Shown piece after piece: positions 36,352 through 48,368 of a stretch of DNA of 64,000 nucleotides (position 1 is the stretch's first letter; every line of letters starts with the position of its first letter). A program made the position numbers and the translations under genes. This DNA comes from Clavelina lepadiformis (taxonomy: Eukaryota; Chordata; Ascidiacea; Aplousobranchia; Clavelinidae), in the NCBI RefSeq assembly GCF_947623445.1, contig NC_135240.1, positions 8,928,001 through 8,992,000 on the forward strand, written 5' to 3'. Under the pieces are notes generated by a model that did not search any database, was not told the origin of the DNA, and saw only the letters and a program-made list of their open reading frames with translations.

Positions 36352-39300
36352 ATGAGCCCCGCTTTGATTCCAAAAACAGAGATCCAGGCAAATAAGACCG
36401 GAAATGACGAATGGAATCAAAACTATAGTGACACCAACCTGCAGCGGATGTGGAGTACATTTAGAAACAATAATTCTGCTCTGTGGTATTCCTTTGTCTG
36501 CATTGAAGCTTTGATGCTAGCAATGTCCTTGTACATTTTGACATCTCATTTATACCATATTATAGCTTCGAGGTTGGTGTAGTTATAGTACTGCTGTTAT
36601 CCTTTTAGTAGATTTCTTTGGTTTCTGACTTCGACTAGTCGTAACATTTCCACAGGAACGACAAGAAAGCGACTAAATCCCGAAATATCCTTCTCGTTGG
36701 CGTAATAGCCTACGCACTCGCCTCTTCGGCAAGATTCACCTTGGCTCAGTTTATCGCTTACAACCATTATAATGCCAGGAAATGTTCCTTTTACGCAAAA
36801 GCAGATCGAACGCTTCTCATCATAGGTAAGAATATAGACGTTAATTTATGCGTTTATATACGTCAACACGTTCGTACTTATCTAAAGATGCTATATATAT
36901 ACTGTTATATTTATATGTAAATATTTTTGCGTAAGTGTTGTATTGTGAAATATGATTCCGTCAATCAAATTTATTTTCATTTATTTACTTAACCGTGTTC
37001 TGGCTTGGTGGCCGTGTTAACTTCATCGTAAAACACAGCATGGAACTATAAAAATCTGCATGGCATGTTTTAAATCACTTCTGGAGTTTTACCACCTTTT
37101 CCCATTCAGTAACTGTATATGAGCGTAACTTTTTATTATGCTATAAAAATTTACAACCAACTCATCGCTGCGCACAATCAATCAAGAAAAATAAACGATA
37201 ATAATCTATTGAAAATAAACACATTTGATAATGCGTTATTTGCGATGATTTTTGAGGCATGTGAAATGTCAGCCACACAACAAACAATAAATGTACGTCG
37301 TGATCCGGGTCATGTGGCGCCGTAAACTTTGAATTATCGGGAGAATTGTAACAGAGGTGTTTACCGGAGGAATTTATTAGAAGTTCAGATATTTTCTTGC
37401 TTATCTTTTAGCATGATCTTGGCTCTAAATCGGCGACTACATAACTCTGGCATTAGCGCAATAACAACCCTTATAAAAGCATGTACAGTATCATTTAAAA
37501 TATTTGAGTAATCTCTGCGTTTTGCTTAATTATTATAACTATGGTTGTATTGGTTGATTTTTGTGGCAATTATATTGCTTGATCGGGAAGTTTGACGCTG
37601 TTTGAGTCTCGATCATATTATCTATTACAGAAACCATAAAATAGATTATATTATAGGCTCGGTTAAGATGACACGACTGCTGTAACAACTGCACCTGGGG
37701 CTTTCGAGATGATTGTAATGTGTATATATATACATTCTTGTAAATAATAACCGGTGATTATTCATTTTTTAGGATTTGGTTGTCTTGCAATGTTTCTTTG
37801 GCTACGACAGCGAGTGATGTACAAATTCCCACAACTGAAGCACCTTGCAACGAAATGGGTTGTTTGGTAAAATATTTTTAACCACTTAAGAAAATCTCAA
37901 AGCAAAATCTTGGTTTTTTATTGGGCATAATTTCTTATAGCTCATATAGTGTTTTTGACAGCTTCTTGTGCTATACATGCTTATAGCCTCCAGCACAAAA
38001 ACCTTGTGTAAGTAGGCGGATAAAGATAAAATATCTCTCTTAAGCTGTTCTCCTAAACATTCAGCTTAGCTACCCTGATTAGCTTATAATTTGCGAGCAC
38101 TTGAAGCCTTTCATACTAGTTACCTTGGCCATTTACCACTTACATTTACGCTTTTACACCTTTTATCATTTACAAATATGACAAAAGACGATAAAGAGCT
38201 TCACTTCGACATTGCTCATACTTTAGTGCGCATGCACGTAGGCCTACATATATGTACATGTATATTATTATAAATTTGCAAAAAAGTAGCTCACCAAAAC
38301 AAAATATCACCGGCTCAGAATATAATTGATATTACTAATTCTTAGCACAATTTTGTTCAACAAGCCTTTTTATTTTAGGTGGAGCAGATTTTCGCTTGTT
38401 CTTATCATTGTAGCCACCATAAGCGGGGTCGGTATAGTTCTTGGATATTGGAGATCAGTGTATTGGGTCTATCACGGTAAATGCGTTAGTAGCGCAAGTG
38501 GCTTGGCGTCATCTGCGTTGTCTGGCGTTGTGACAAGCATCGCCGTGCACGGTAATAACTGCTGCGTTACTCTCTGCATAAAATCGTTTTTAATCAAAGC
38601 AAACGCTGGCTATGACTGATAGTATAACCACGACCAGCGTATCCAACAAACAAATAAACTATGTTGGTTTCAGTAAACAACAACCGGATCTTTATACTAG
38701 CAAAATCTTTAGTGTGACGCTCAAAGATCTTACACGTTTGACTTTGTTTATTTGCACAGTTTCACTTCTGTTTTTATTTGTGCGCTTCATTGCTCTAAAT
38801 CGAATGCGCGCTGGAAAAAAATTACCCTCCAATGAAAAGACGACCGCTCTCGTAAAAAGATGTTGCATTCTTACAGCTGTATGTATAATCACTGATGTCG
38901 TTATGCTTGTGGTAACCACACTCATCAAAGGTCACGTACCTGAAATCGTAAGTCACGCACCGATAACATAATGTCTGGTTTGTGACATGTTGACATGTGA
39001 TGGTAAATGGAAGAATGTATTTTGACAAACAATAATATTATTGCATGCTTGAATAAGCTGAAAAAGCATCAAACACTTTTTTGTGACATGGTATTAAGAC
39101 GATTGTTACCTGCGGTTTTATCGAAGTTTGTAACGAAATATAAAAATAAACGATAAACTTCATATAAATTATGTCATTTCGTAAAATATTGAAGAAAAAT
39201 TTTACTTTTCAGCTGACTGTTCTAGTCCTGGATTTGGATCAAATTCTCAATTTGAGCTGCGTGGTTTTGTGCTTTGGACAATGGAAAAACTCTTTGCTTC

Positions 39301-39425
39301 CATGGCCCTGCTGCTCGTCAATCGTCGCCAGAGGTCATGCTGACGTTGGAAACACGTCGAACAACAATAATGAGTTTTTCAGTATGCGCATCTTCACCAT
39401 ATCGAGGCCTATTATCACTACTTGA
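36352..39425 (+). CDS. Copy B: seven-transmembrane receptor-like protein, 6 exons, 352 aa
   Basis: Same unnamed family as copy A. Exons: 36352-36572, 36656-36825, 37773-37866, 38379-38551, 38760-38947, 39213-39425; all GT-AG, phases 2-1-2-1-0. Exon 2 lacks an ATG and is easily missed, but it encodes TM2 with RFTLAQ and the Cys at the top of TM3. Sequons NKT (14) and NYS (24) lie in the N-terminus. TM1 has FVCIEALML with Glu52. Cys117 and Arg142 are exactly 25 apart, in the same FLWLRQR motif, and Cys197 is in outer loop 2. TM6 has KRCCILTAVCIITD. TM7 has LDLDQILNLSCVVLCFGQW then LPWPCC. The start is the first ATG that gives a short N-terminus like copy A; a TTG-led frame extends slightly upstream but has no support. 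Likely a cell-surface receptor by topology only. Confidence 0.85.
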
Positions 39426-42260
39426 AAAATATTTCGTTGTGCAACCGATACTCTTTAGTTGGGAAGAAAGTTTTAACACATGGACTGTAATCTGTTTAAC
39501 AAACACGTATGACACATGGACGAGCGTTATGGGTGTTAAACCAGATTGAAATTTGAATGTATTTTTATGTCATGTATTTACGTGTAGGTTTAATTTAATA
39601 CAATGTATTTTTTCTTTCCTTATGTTGTGTTAAACTAATCGTTATAAACAAAAGCGATGTGGCTGATAATTTGTTTTCTTGGTTTGTAGTGATTTGATTT
39701 TGTGCTTATATAAATCTTTAACTTAAATGTAAATGTTGGTATGAAACATGGAATAATCTCGTTAGGCAAAAAGCCAGAATAGCTTTGAAACGAACGTTTT
39801 TTATTTCTGTGAGCAAAGAAAAATCTGTTTTACAAAGTATTAGGAATTTTGCGACACACAGTACGTGAATACATGAATATGATGGACGAATGAATGTAAT
39901 ATGAATGACCCAATGTGAATGTGCCACAATATTACTCTGTTATGGCTCAAAGCTCTTTAGCGCTCTGCCGTTCAAGCTGTCTGTCAAGTGAAATAATTTT
40001 ATCGCTAAGTGGTGCATATGTGCAATGTTGGAGTTGAAGTTTAAAATGACACAGAGAATAAGTCAATAAAGTGAACGAAAAATGATTTGAGCTGCCCCAC
40101 AAAACCATGACACCCTATAATTTTTTCTGGTGGCCACAAGAAGAACAAAAGGTTAAAGGAACGGAAACTTTATTTATCCCTTGCAAATACATTTGGTGCT
40201 TTTGTATTCCCTGGCAGATTGATCACCGTCAAATGTCAATCAACACTTGAGCTTAATGTTGCGTTGTTTGTTGCACTATTTGTAATCAAGATATTGAAAC
40301 AGTCACGCTGAATTAGTGGACACGTTGGATTAGATAATCTGTGTCATGCCCAGCCAATCTAAGTCGAGCAAGCGTCTAATTCGAGCAGAATTTTAGCAAA
40401 GTCATTTAACCAACTACTGTATATCTTGAAATTAATCAATGAAAGAAATTGTCTTGCTCGTGTATACAAAACAACCAAACAAGGTTTACACAAAACTTTA
40501 CGTATTCAGTTTTCTTTTAGCTCACTCGTTCGATGCACATACAAAAGATTACCGCCAAGACCGCATTTTTTCTGAGCACTCTCAACATGTACCCGGATAG
40601 CAGACATGAAACGTGAATTTCTCCCTTTTAATTATTTGTTTCTAAACTTTCTAAACATGCATCTACGTTCATGAAAACTAAACATTCCTCAACCGTTGGG
40701 TGCCGACTTACACTCCATGACATGCAACAGCTACATGGTTCGCAGTCCTATGACTAAGGTAAGCGCAGCAGCTCAAGTTAAAGCCTTTTGAACTGGCAGC
40801 CATGTCATAGAAATAAGACGCAGCTGGTTCAATGGTCTGCATCTTTTAAGGATAAAACCCTGGAAAACAAAATTTTTCACAGTCATATATTAACCTGTTG
40901 TAAGATTAAAACTTTTAATCGAGTTTAGCTAAAAATGATACGCAAGGCAGGATTTTGTGAAGGAATACATTTAACTGTAATTACTTTTTGTCAATACAGC
41001 GCCTAATTAAACCTTTCTTTGAGTAATGTCTCAATGACGGAATTTTTTCAAGCAAGCGTCATGTTTATGATTGGGGAAGCTTCACGCAGATCTCACACAT
41101 TTAGCTATATTTATTATTTACTAATAACCACAAATCCGCTATTACAACAGGCCTTTGAGATCGACTTATGAAACTTGTGATCGCATAAGCAAGATAACAA
41201 ACATACGGAATTACCCCGTAGTCTCCACCAATGTGCTCTCATTTTTTTGGACCGTGCGAAACAGACATTGACAAACGATATTTGGTAAAAAGTGGCATTT
41301 TTTTGCATGATAATGAACTTACACTCCTCTGTTGTAACACAGTTTTACAAAAACTCTTTGCAAAATTTGACACAAAGGTAACTGTCATATTTCGTTTTGC
41401 CGTGGTAGTTATGCAATTCAACCATAACAGTGAATTAATTTTATCTACTTTGCAAGGTAATTCTGTAAATTGAGAACGTGGTTCGAAAGACCACCAGAAA
41501 ATTGCTTTCACGTTTATACTTACCGTTCAGTACTGAGCTGTTGTTTATGTTGTTGATAACAGGCGTAAAATGATCCAGTTAAATCTAAGACCGGTCGTAT
41601 CGGGCACTTTGTCGATGCCGGGATTTTTGTGTCAACTTTTTCCCGGAAAATGCAATACGTCATAAAAAAAGTCGTATGTTAAAACCAATCCAAGTGGCAC
41701 TTTGAAGAGCGTGAAATTTAACGATAAAAAACAGGATTTTTCACACATTGTGCAAATCGTAATTTGTCGCTTGTCGCTTTAGAACTGTTTACAAAATGCT
41801 GATCAACTTGAAAACCAGCTTGGTGCTTTGTCATATCTTATAGCAGGTTGTGCATAGAACATAATTGTAAAAAGAAAGGTGCCGGCGAGAAACATATTTT
41901 GAAGAAATCCGTAAAAACTCTGCAGAAGGAAAAAGCTTAGTTTTGTGTTGACGTGTAAAGCACAGGGTTAGTTTGAGCAGGAGCTAATATAGGGAGAAAA
42001 CAAGAAGTATTTTAAATATACAGTAGGAAGAAAAATGTTCAATAAAATCATTTCTTTAAAAGATATCTTGTTGATAACTTTCTGAGCACAACAAAAAGTT
42101 TTGCAAATTTGTCAGTTGCTATCGCAGTTTATATAAATTCTTGAAACGATATTATTTTCGTAAATTGTTTAAATTGTTTTACATATTCGGATACTTCTGT
42201 GGTAGATGATATTGTATGTTAAATTGTAATGACTTCTATGTTAAAGTGCAGCTGGAAATT
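39426..42260. other. Spacer between copies B and C
   Basis: AATAAA at 40065-40070, 640 nt past the copy B stop, is a candidate poly(A) signal. No family exon, full or decayed, was found in this stretch on either strand, and no other gene is supported. Confidence 0.4.
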
Positions 42261-45200
42261 ATGAAATCGACAAAACTATCAATAAATGGAAGCGGCATAG
42301 ACCAAAAATCGTTCAGTAATAACTCAAGAGGCGATTTACTTGAACTGCAAAACTTGCCCAACCTTCGTATGCTGTGGATTTGTTTTGTTTGCCTGGAAAC
42401 AGCGATGTTGGCGGCTACTATGTATTCCCTGATTTCATGTTTATGCCATACTTTTGTCAGGTCAGTCTGCAATAATTCCTCAATATACTTTAAACCACTT
42501 TTATCAAAAGCATCATTGAAAATCTTTTTTTTGGCAAAATTTCTCTCGTTTTACAAAACTTCCGGGTATTTTTTCGATGCTTGTCCATTTTGATCGAAAA
42601 ATAACAGAATATTTCGTGATACGTGTAATGCGAAATGCGAGAGAAACGCGTCATTACAAACTTTCCCTATGGTTCCACCGATAAAAGGAACTACACATCA
42701 TGCAAACAAATCTAGCTTGATTCTTCAAGAACAAACCAAACCATCATTATCAAGTCATCAGAATATATAGACCGAAGCACAATTTGAGTTGCGCATAGTA
42801 TGCTGTTGAGGGTTGCTTTTGTCGAAAAACGAGAAACTTTCATTGCTGAAGCATAACCTTGGTTTGTCTAACCTAAACTGATGCATCTGTTAACGCAGAA
42901 TTTATTGCTTAAATACTAAGCTTATACAAGTATTACATTTTAACACGTTCGGATTATTGCAATGTACATATAGCTAGCAATCTTCGAACAACAGCCTATA
43001 GCATTTAGTAAAGTTATGGGCATACAACTGGCAAACTTAAGAATTTTTAACAATTTTTACAAACTGATTCAAAACATTTGGTTTAATTTTGTATGGGTTA
43101 ACCTATATTTATGCTGGAAACGGCTTCGAACAGAAATTTAACTTTGTGAAGTTTGTGAAATTAATATAATTGTTTATTTGATTGCATGCACTAATATATA
43201 CTTCATTTAAAAGTTTTCGCACGAACGCTTCCACAGTCATCCTCATATATTTTAGATTGAAACGTGAGAAACACAAAGGATACAGAAATCCCAACTTGAT
43301 TCTGCTCTTCTTTGTGATTATGTACACTTTGACGGCGTGCGCAAAGTATTCTCTTGCTCAGGTTGTGACTTACATGTACCCGGACCCGCATCTCTGTGCC
43401 GTGTTTACCAAAGCAAGTCGAACACTACATGTAATTGGTGAGATGTTTTACCACTTTATATTCAAACGTAAATTAATCGTGTGTATAAAATATAATTTTT
43501 TTAACGCTTTGGAATAGCTTAAGAACTACCTAGGCACATAATCATATGCTATATACTGATGAATAGGTTTTATTTAACACGTATAGCCAAAGTTTCCTAT
43601 AATACAAGGTTCGATTTAAATTAGGGTGATTTCACCTGTAAAGCTTTTACTGGTCTGTTTTTTAGCAAAATCTTTGCACGCTTGCTTAGCCTTGCATGCA
43701 GTGAACTTTTGGCCTTACTATTTTACAGGCTTCACGTTTCTGACTTTGTTTCTTTGGTTTCGCCAAAGAATTTTGTATGACCTTTCGCAACTGAAGCATT
43801 TGGCGGATAAATGCACAATATGGTAAAATATTTCCCTTCAACAATAAATATTTTGATGCTAAAAGATTATAGGATCCTACTCGATCACAAACAATTACTG
43901 GTATAAGGGAATGTTAACTACACTACACAACATTGAAAAATAATCTTTTATAATAATCTTTATAATAATAATTGCGTTGATAATAATTCAATAATTGAAT
44001 TGTATTTAATAACTTATAACAAATAATTTAATCTTTTATAATAATAATCCACTATAAACAAATTTAAGAGACTCTTAAGCATGTCATGTAACAAAGATTT
44101 AGAGGAAGCGTTTGCTTTGTGTAGGTGGAGCAGAATAACTCTTTTAATGATTGTCGTTTCATCTGGCGCTGGCGTTGGCATAATTCTGTCTACCACAATT
44201 AATCAATCGAGGTACAGGGTCCACGAAAATCAATGTATCAACATCGAAGAAAAACTTTCTGTGTCTGCACTTTCAGGCGTGATATCTAACTGCGTCGTCC
44301 AAGGTAGGCAACTTCATTTATTTATGATTTGAGGGAAGTTCTAACGCATTTGCTAACTCAAATTTAAATGGAAATGAAGATGGTACCAAATTACGTTGAA
44401 TACCCTCCGTGTGATATGGGAATAATTGCTATCTTTAGCAATCTTCCCCAAGTCGTGTAGGTCGAATTGCATTTTAAGTGAACGTAATTTTGAAAACGTG
44501 CTCTTATCAAATGCAGTGTCGCTGCTTATACTTTTTGTTCGTTTTATCGGCAAACGCGAACTGAGTAGCAGCAGTAGCTTCGACAAGAAGACCAAGTTGC
44601 TCGTGCGCCGTTGCTGCCTTGTGACCAGTATATGTGTGACAACCGACTTATTAGCTATCGCTATTGTCACCTTTATCAAAGGACAGGTGCCCGAATTGGT
44701 ATGTACTATGTTTATATATATCGGAGCGTGACAAATCATTGTGTGGCTCAAATAAGCTTACTTAATTAGAAGCATACTAAAAATAAAATATTAAAGTTAC
44801 TGTACTTTGACCTCAAAATTTTCCACTTATTTAACCATATCGTGGGATTTCTGTGGTTTCTCTAAAATTTTATTTTTACGGTTTTTATACACCTATAAAC
44901 GGTTTTTCACACCACGTTATCCAACTTATTTATGCTCAATTACCCGATGAAAATGATATGTTATCCTATATACTTTTCTCTTTATATATAAATTGCGCCA
45001 ATTCTGTGTAAACATATATATAGAGATTCAACTGAGATTTTCATTCAATCAAATACTGTGCATAAATGGGTAATAGCCAATATATTCCCTGAACCTTTGC
45101 AAACCTTATCTTCAAAGCAGTTGAAAACAATTTGGACCTACTATATTGTTACTTTTTCTACGCTCACACGATTTCTTTGTGAAAACGCTTTACTTATGAA

Positions 45201-47012
45201 CAAGTATAAAATTTAGACAAAAAGGCAAGTTAGCGGCTTACCAAATATCGAGGCAGTAATTATTCTTGAAATATTGTTTTAACTTTTTGGTGATCATCAG
45301 GCGTCTGTAAAAGTGCAAAGTCATAACACAAACATTCCACGAAGTTAAGCCAACACATCGCGGAGTTTGTTGATAAAGATTTTAACTCGAGATCGCTTTG
45401 ATAAACTTGGTCAGAATAGTTTGACCAACATTAGAACGTACAAGTAAATCAACTTTGAATACTTCGGGTGAATACACTTTAACAGGTTAAAATGATTCTT
45501 TGCTGTTGATTTGCTCTTAAACAGAAAAGGCTTTTAGACTATATTTTGGTTAAATTGAATTTCGCTTGACACAAGAAACTTCATCACCTCCTATTAAAAT
45601 GCATGAGAACAATTAGTGATATCTCGAGACTTTTCAAGTAGATATTTCGTTAACTCGAAGAGTCTTTAGGTGCCCAGGCCGTACATAGTAGACTGCCCGT
45701 TCTGAAGTCTGCATAGAGATACAAGCAACCGCTGCAGTAAGAGAAAGGTGCAACACAAAAGAATCAAAGAAAATTTACTGAGAAAAAAAAGCAGTAAAAC
45801 AAGTGCATAATGTTGATGACCCTATGAAGCAGTATTTAATATCAACCTATATTGAACACCAGCCAATGAGAGTTGAGGCCGTTGATGGTACTGTCGCGCT
45901 AAATTTTCCGACCAGGAAACTTCCCGCTCTTACGGCTAGTCAATTAGCCCGCTTCCGCTCTTCTAACTTTTAATCACGTTGACTTGAGCATGTCTAGGAT
46001 AAAAAACGGTATTTTCTGTATTGTCCATAAAAAAAGAAGCAGCCTTTCTTCAAAGTCCAAAACGTAGAATAATACTTGTCTCTACGAATCCCCATCACCA
46101 CAACGCAATCAATCAAGTGGCGAGAACAAAAATTGCGGGCGGCGCTACATGCCTCAGAGAGAAGCTACCTAAAAGTTGTGCACGTGTACAGGAAACTCAT
46201 TAAAAACGACAAAAAGAATAGTCGCATACCGGTGATCTTAATAAGATACACATTGTGGATATTGAAACAAACTATAAAAGCTTAAATCGTGCGCAAGAGT
46301 GTTTGTCATATTATATGAATATAGAATATATCTACTGTAAAAACGTATCACTGTGCAATGGTAAACAAATAACCTACGTACGTTCGCCTGATAATTACAA
46401 AATAAGAGCCGGCGAATCATCGCAAAACACGCTAAATAACTTTAAATTTGGTGACAGTATACTATAGGCCTCAACGGCTGTAACTTTGTGATATAACCGA
46501 CGTTAAAAGGTTAATGCCATTACTGTTATTATACTATGACAATCAAACAACATTTAACTTTTTATCACAAAGAATGTACAAGTAGGTAAAATAAAATAAA
46601 GTTCTTGTTAATTTATTGTTAAAAATGCATCACTTCCCTTCATGACTGTTGTAGTCACGTTATTTGTCTACAATTTTACAAACTTCTAATAACTCGAAAC
46701 AACTCTTCTCAATTTTGAGTGAACAAACATGCACTGTAATTGTAGTTAACAATAGTAGCAGTCAGCTGCAGATGGTACAATAGTAACTTAGTTTGTGCCA
46801 ACTATAACATGACAACTTTCCTGCAATTGCAGATCACAATTCTCATCCTCGACTTGGATCAATTTGTCAATTTATCTTGCATCTTGCTTTGTTTCTTACG
46901 ATGGAAGGAGATTCTCTTCCCGTGGCCAGTTTGTGGATGTTCAAAGAAAAAAGAGAAGAAGCAGTCCTCAGAGTTTCTCACGGCTGTGAAGATAACAACC
47001 TTGTCTTTATAA
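42261..47012 (+). CDS. Copy C: seven-transmembrane receptor-like protein, 6 exons, 338 aa
   Basis: Same family as A and B. Exons: 42261-42460, 43256-43437, 43729-43822, 44125-44303, 44517-44698, 46833-47012; GT-AG, phases 2-1-2-1-0. The last intron is long (2.1 kb). An in-frame ATG at 42216 would add 15 residues; 42261 is preferred because it matches the short N-termini of A and B. Sequons NGS (9) and NNS (20) precede TM1, which has FVCLETAML (Glu46). TM2 has KYSLAQ. Cys114 and Arg139 are 25 apart, and the motif at the end of TM3 is FLWFRQRILY. Cys196 is the outer loop 2 cysteine. TM7 has LDLDQFVNLSCILLCF, then LFPWPVCG and a short Lys-rich tail. It converges with copy D on the other strand. 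Function unknown; receptor role inferred from topology. Confidence 0.84.
45912..45942. repeat. 31-bp element shared with 58190-58220
   Basis: This 31-bp block is repeated with one mismatch at 58190-58220, in the same orientation. It starts CCAGGAAACTTCCCGCTCTT and ends TAGTCA. The core GGAAACTTCC is a near-palindrome of NF-kB type, overlapping TTCCCGC, which resembles an E2F half-site. Here it lies in the last intron of copy C, and the other copy lies about 410 nt upstream of copy E's start. Shared regulatory site or a small repeat fragment are both possible. Confidence 0.55.
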
Positions 47013-47333
47013 AAAGTGAAGAAACTCTCTAACTATAACTGCTTGTGATTTTAAGGGAAAGGTTTGAACTTTGACAGGTATCACGATTTTAGCGCCGTGT
47101 AACATAATACATATATATTTATACAGCACATTACGTCCATTTACGACTTTTGAATTTTTCCGAAATTGATGTTTAGTTATTCTTAATCTAAGTATTCACA
47201 GCAGTAACAGTGTCGTATACGCCCTATACGGCACCGTTGGTTTTCCTTTTAAGGCATGTCTGGTTGCTTATTTTATTCGCTCAGCGCACGTCAAGGAAAC
47301 GAAAACGGGTTTTTAGATGAATAACTTTGATAT

Positions 47334-47339
47334 AATAAA
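47334..47339 (+). terminator. Candidate poly(A) signal of copy C
   Basis: AATAAA 322 nt after the copy C stop codon, the first full match on the + strand in the right range. Confidence 0.4.
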
Positions 47340-47641
47340 ATCTTTCTTTGACAATTCTCAGAAAAATATTTGCAAACATGCGTGGTCTAAATCGTAAAAA
47401 TCTTTCCCCAAAAGTGAGAGCTAAGCTAAAAGGGCTTTAACTGGTATCATACAGAAGCTAACAGGGTTAATGACAGAACATGTCACAAAAAGGTGAAAAA
47501 TAAATTCGTACACAAACTTTCACGCTCGTGCTAAGGAAGTGAGCATGTCACGCCAGGAAAACGTTCCTAAGTTTTTTTTTACTATCTAGCTATTTATCTT
47601 AGTAGTTATGACTGATTTACGTGAAGGGTTGAGTTTACAGT

Positions 47642-48076
47642 TTACGCATTCAAGAGAAACGTCTTTCTTATTAGAACACTTGGATTGTCGAGAAGAAATT
47701 GTATTAAAATTTGCCACAAAAATACTTTCATCCACCTTTTTATTGTCAGCAAATATGGACGCACGAATATGCTTTTAAAATACATACATCTGTATGCTAT
47801 TGCGTGCAAAAGAAGAGAACCATCAGAAAATGATGTATTTTTAACAGGTTGATATAATAAATTACTTAAAACTGAAATGTTACATTTTGTAAAGTCATCT
47901 AAAGTCAAATAAAGCATAAATTCTTGCGTTCTATTTGCTGCAAGCAATCTTTTGGCAAATGACAACACAGCCGCAATTATGACACACAAAAACAAAAACA
48001 GAAACAAAATGTTTATGATCAAATTTACAATCATTGACCGAAATTGGTTTCGAAAATAATCATAAAATTTTAACAT
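47642..48076 (-). CDS. Uncertain open frame, 144 codons, possible membrane protein
   Basis: The frame opens with ATG and has one strongly hydrophobic stretch near residues 18-42, rich in Ile, Leu and Phe. It resembles none of the cluster members and has no motif I recognise. It lies downstream of copy D on the same strand and its start overlaps the candidate poly(A) signal of D. In AT-rich DNA, T-rich strands often give long hydrophobic frames by chance, so this is probably not a gene. Confidence 0.12.
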   Translation of the reverse strand: MLKFYDYFRNQFRSMIVNLIINILFLFLFLCVIIAAVLSFAKRLLAANRTQEFMLYLTLDDFTKCNISVLSNLLYQPVKNTSFSDGSLLLHAIAYRCMYFKSIFVRPYLLTIKRWMKVFLWQILIQFLLDNPSVLIRKTFLLNA

Positions 48077-48081
48077 TTATT
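48076..48081 (-). terminator. Candidate poly(A) signal of copy D
   Basis: AATAAA on the - strand, about 290 nt after the copy D stop at 48369. Confidence 0.4.
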
Positions 48082-48368
48082 GCAGGTGCAGAACAAACAA
48101 ACAATGTTTTGCCGAAAACAATACAACTTTCGTAAAAGCAGTGCTGAAAAGCAGAGTCGTGGAACATATATTTACAAACAACACTTCGAAATTAATTTAC
48201 TTGGCTTGTTTCCTTTGTTGTTATTAATATTCCACTTACAGTACCCCATTAAAGAGTTAGAGCCAGCATAGACATTGCAAGCAAAACTCATTCACTGTAA
48301 ATCCTATACGAGCAAACACGAGCAGCTTTAAGGGAAACATGTAGTTTATAAAATAGCAATCAACGAAA

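Larger units (their letters stand above)
47013..48368. other. Convergent 3' ends of copies C and D
   Basis: The + strand cluster half ends here and meets the - strand half. AATAAA at 47334-47339 suits copy C. TTTATT at 48076-48081 (AATAAA on the - strand) suits copy D, about 290 nt past its stop. A 144-codon minus-strand frame at 47642-48076 overlaps this spacer and is listed separately. Confidence 0.55.

Noticed and set aside
38612-38759. Upstream extension of copy B exon 5 in an open frame with its own ATG
   Set aside because: The frame is open by chance. The acceptor at 38758-38759 restores the phase and matches the position used in A and C.
44081-44124. Alternative ATG in frame just before copy C exon 4
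   Set aside because: It would start the protein at TM4. The acceptor at 44123-44124 and family alignment support splicing from exon 3.
44353-44751. 132-codon - strand frame
   Set aside because: Antisense to exon 5 of copy C.
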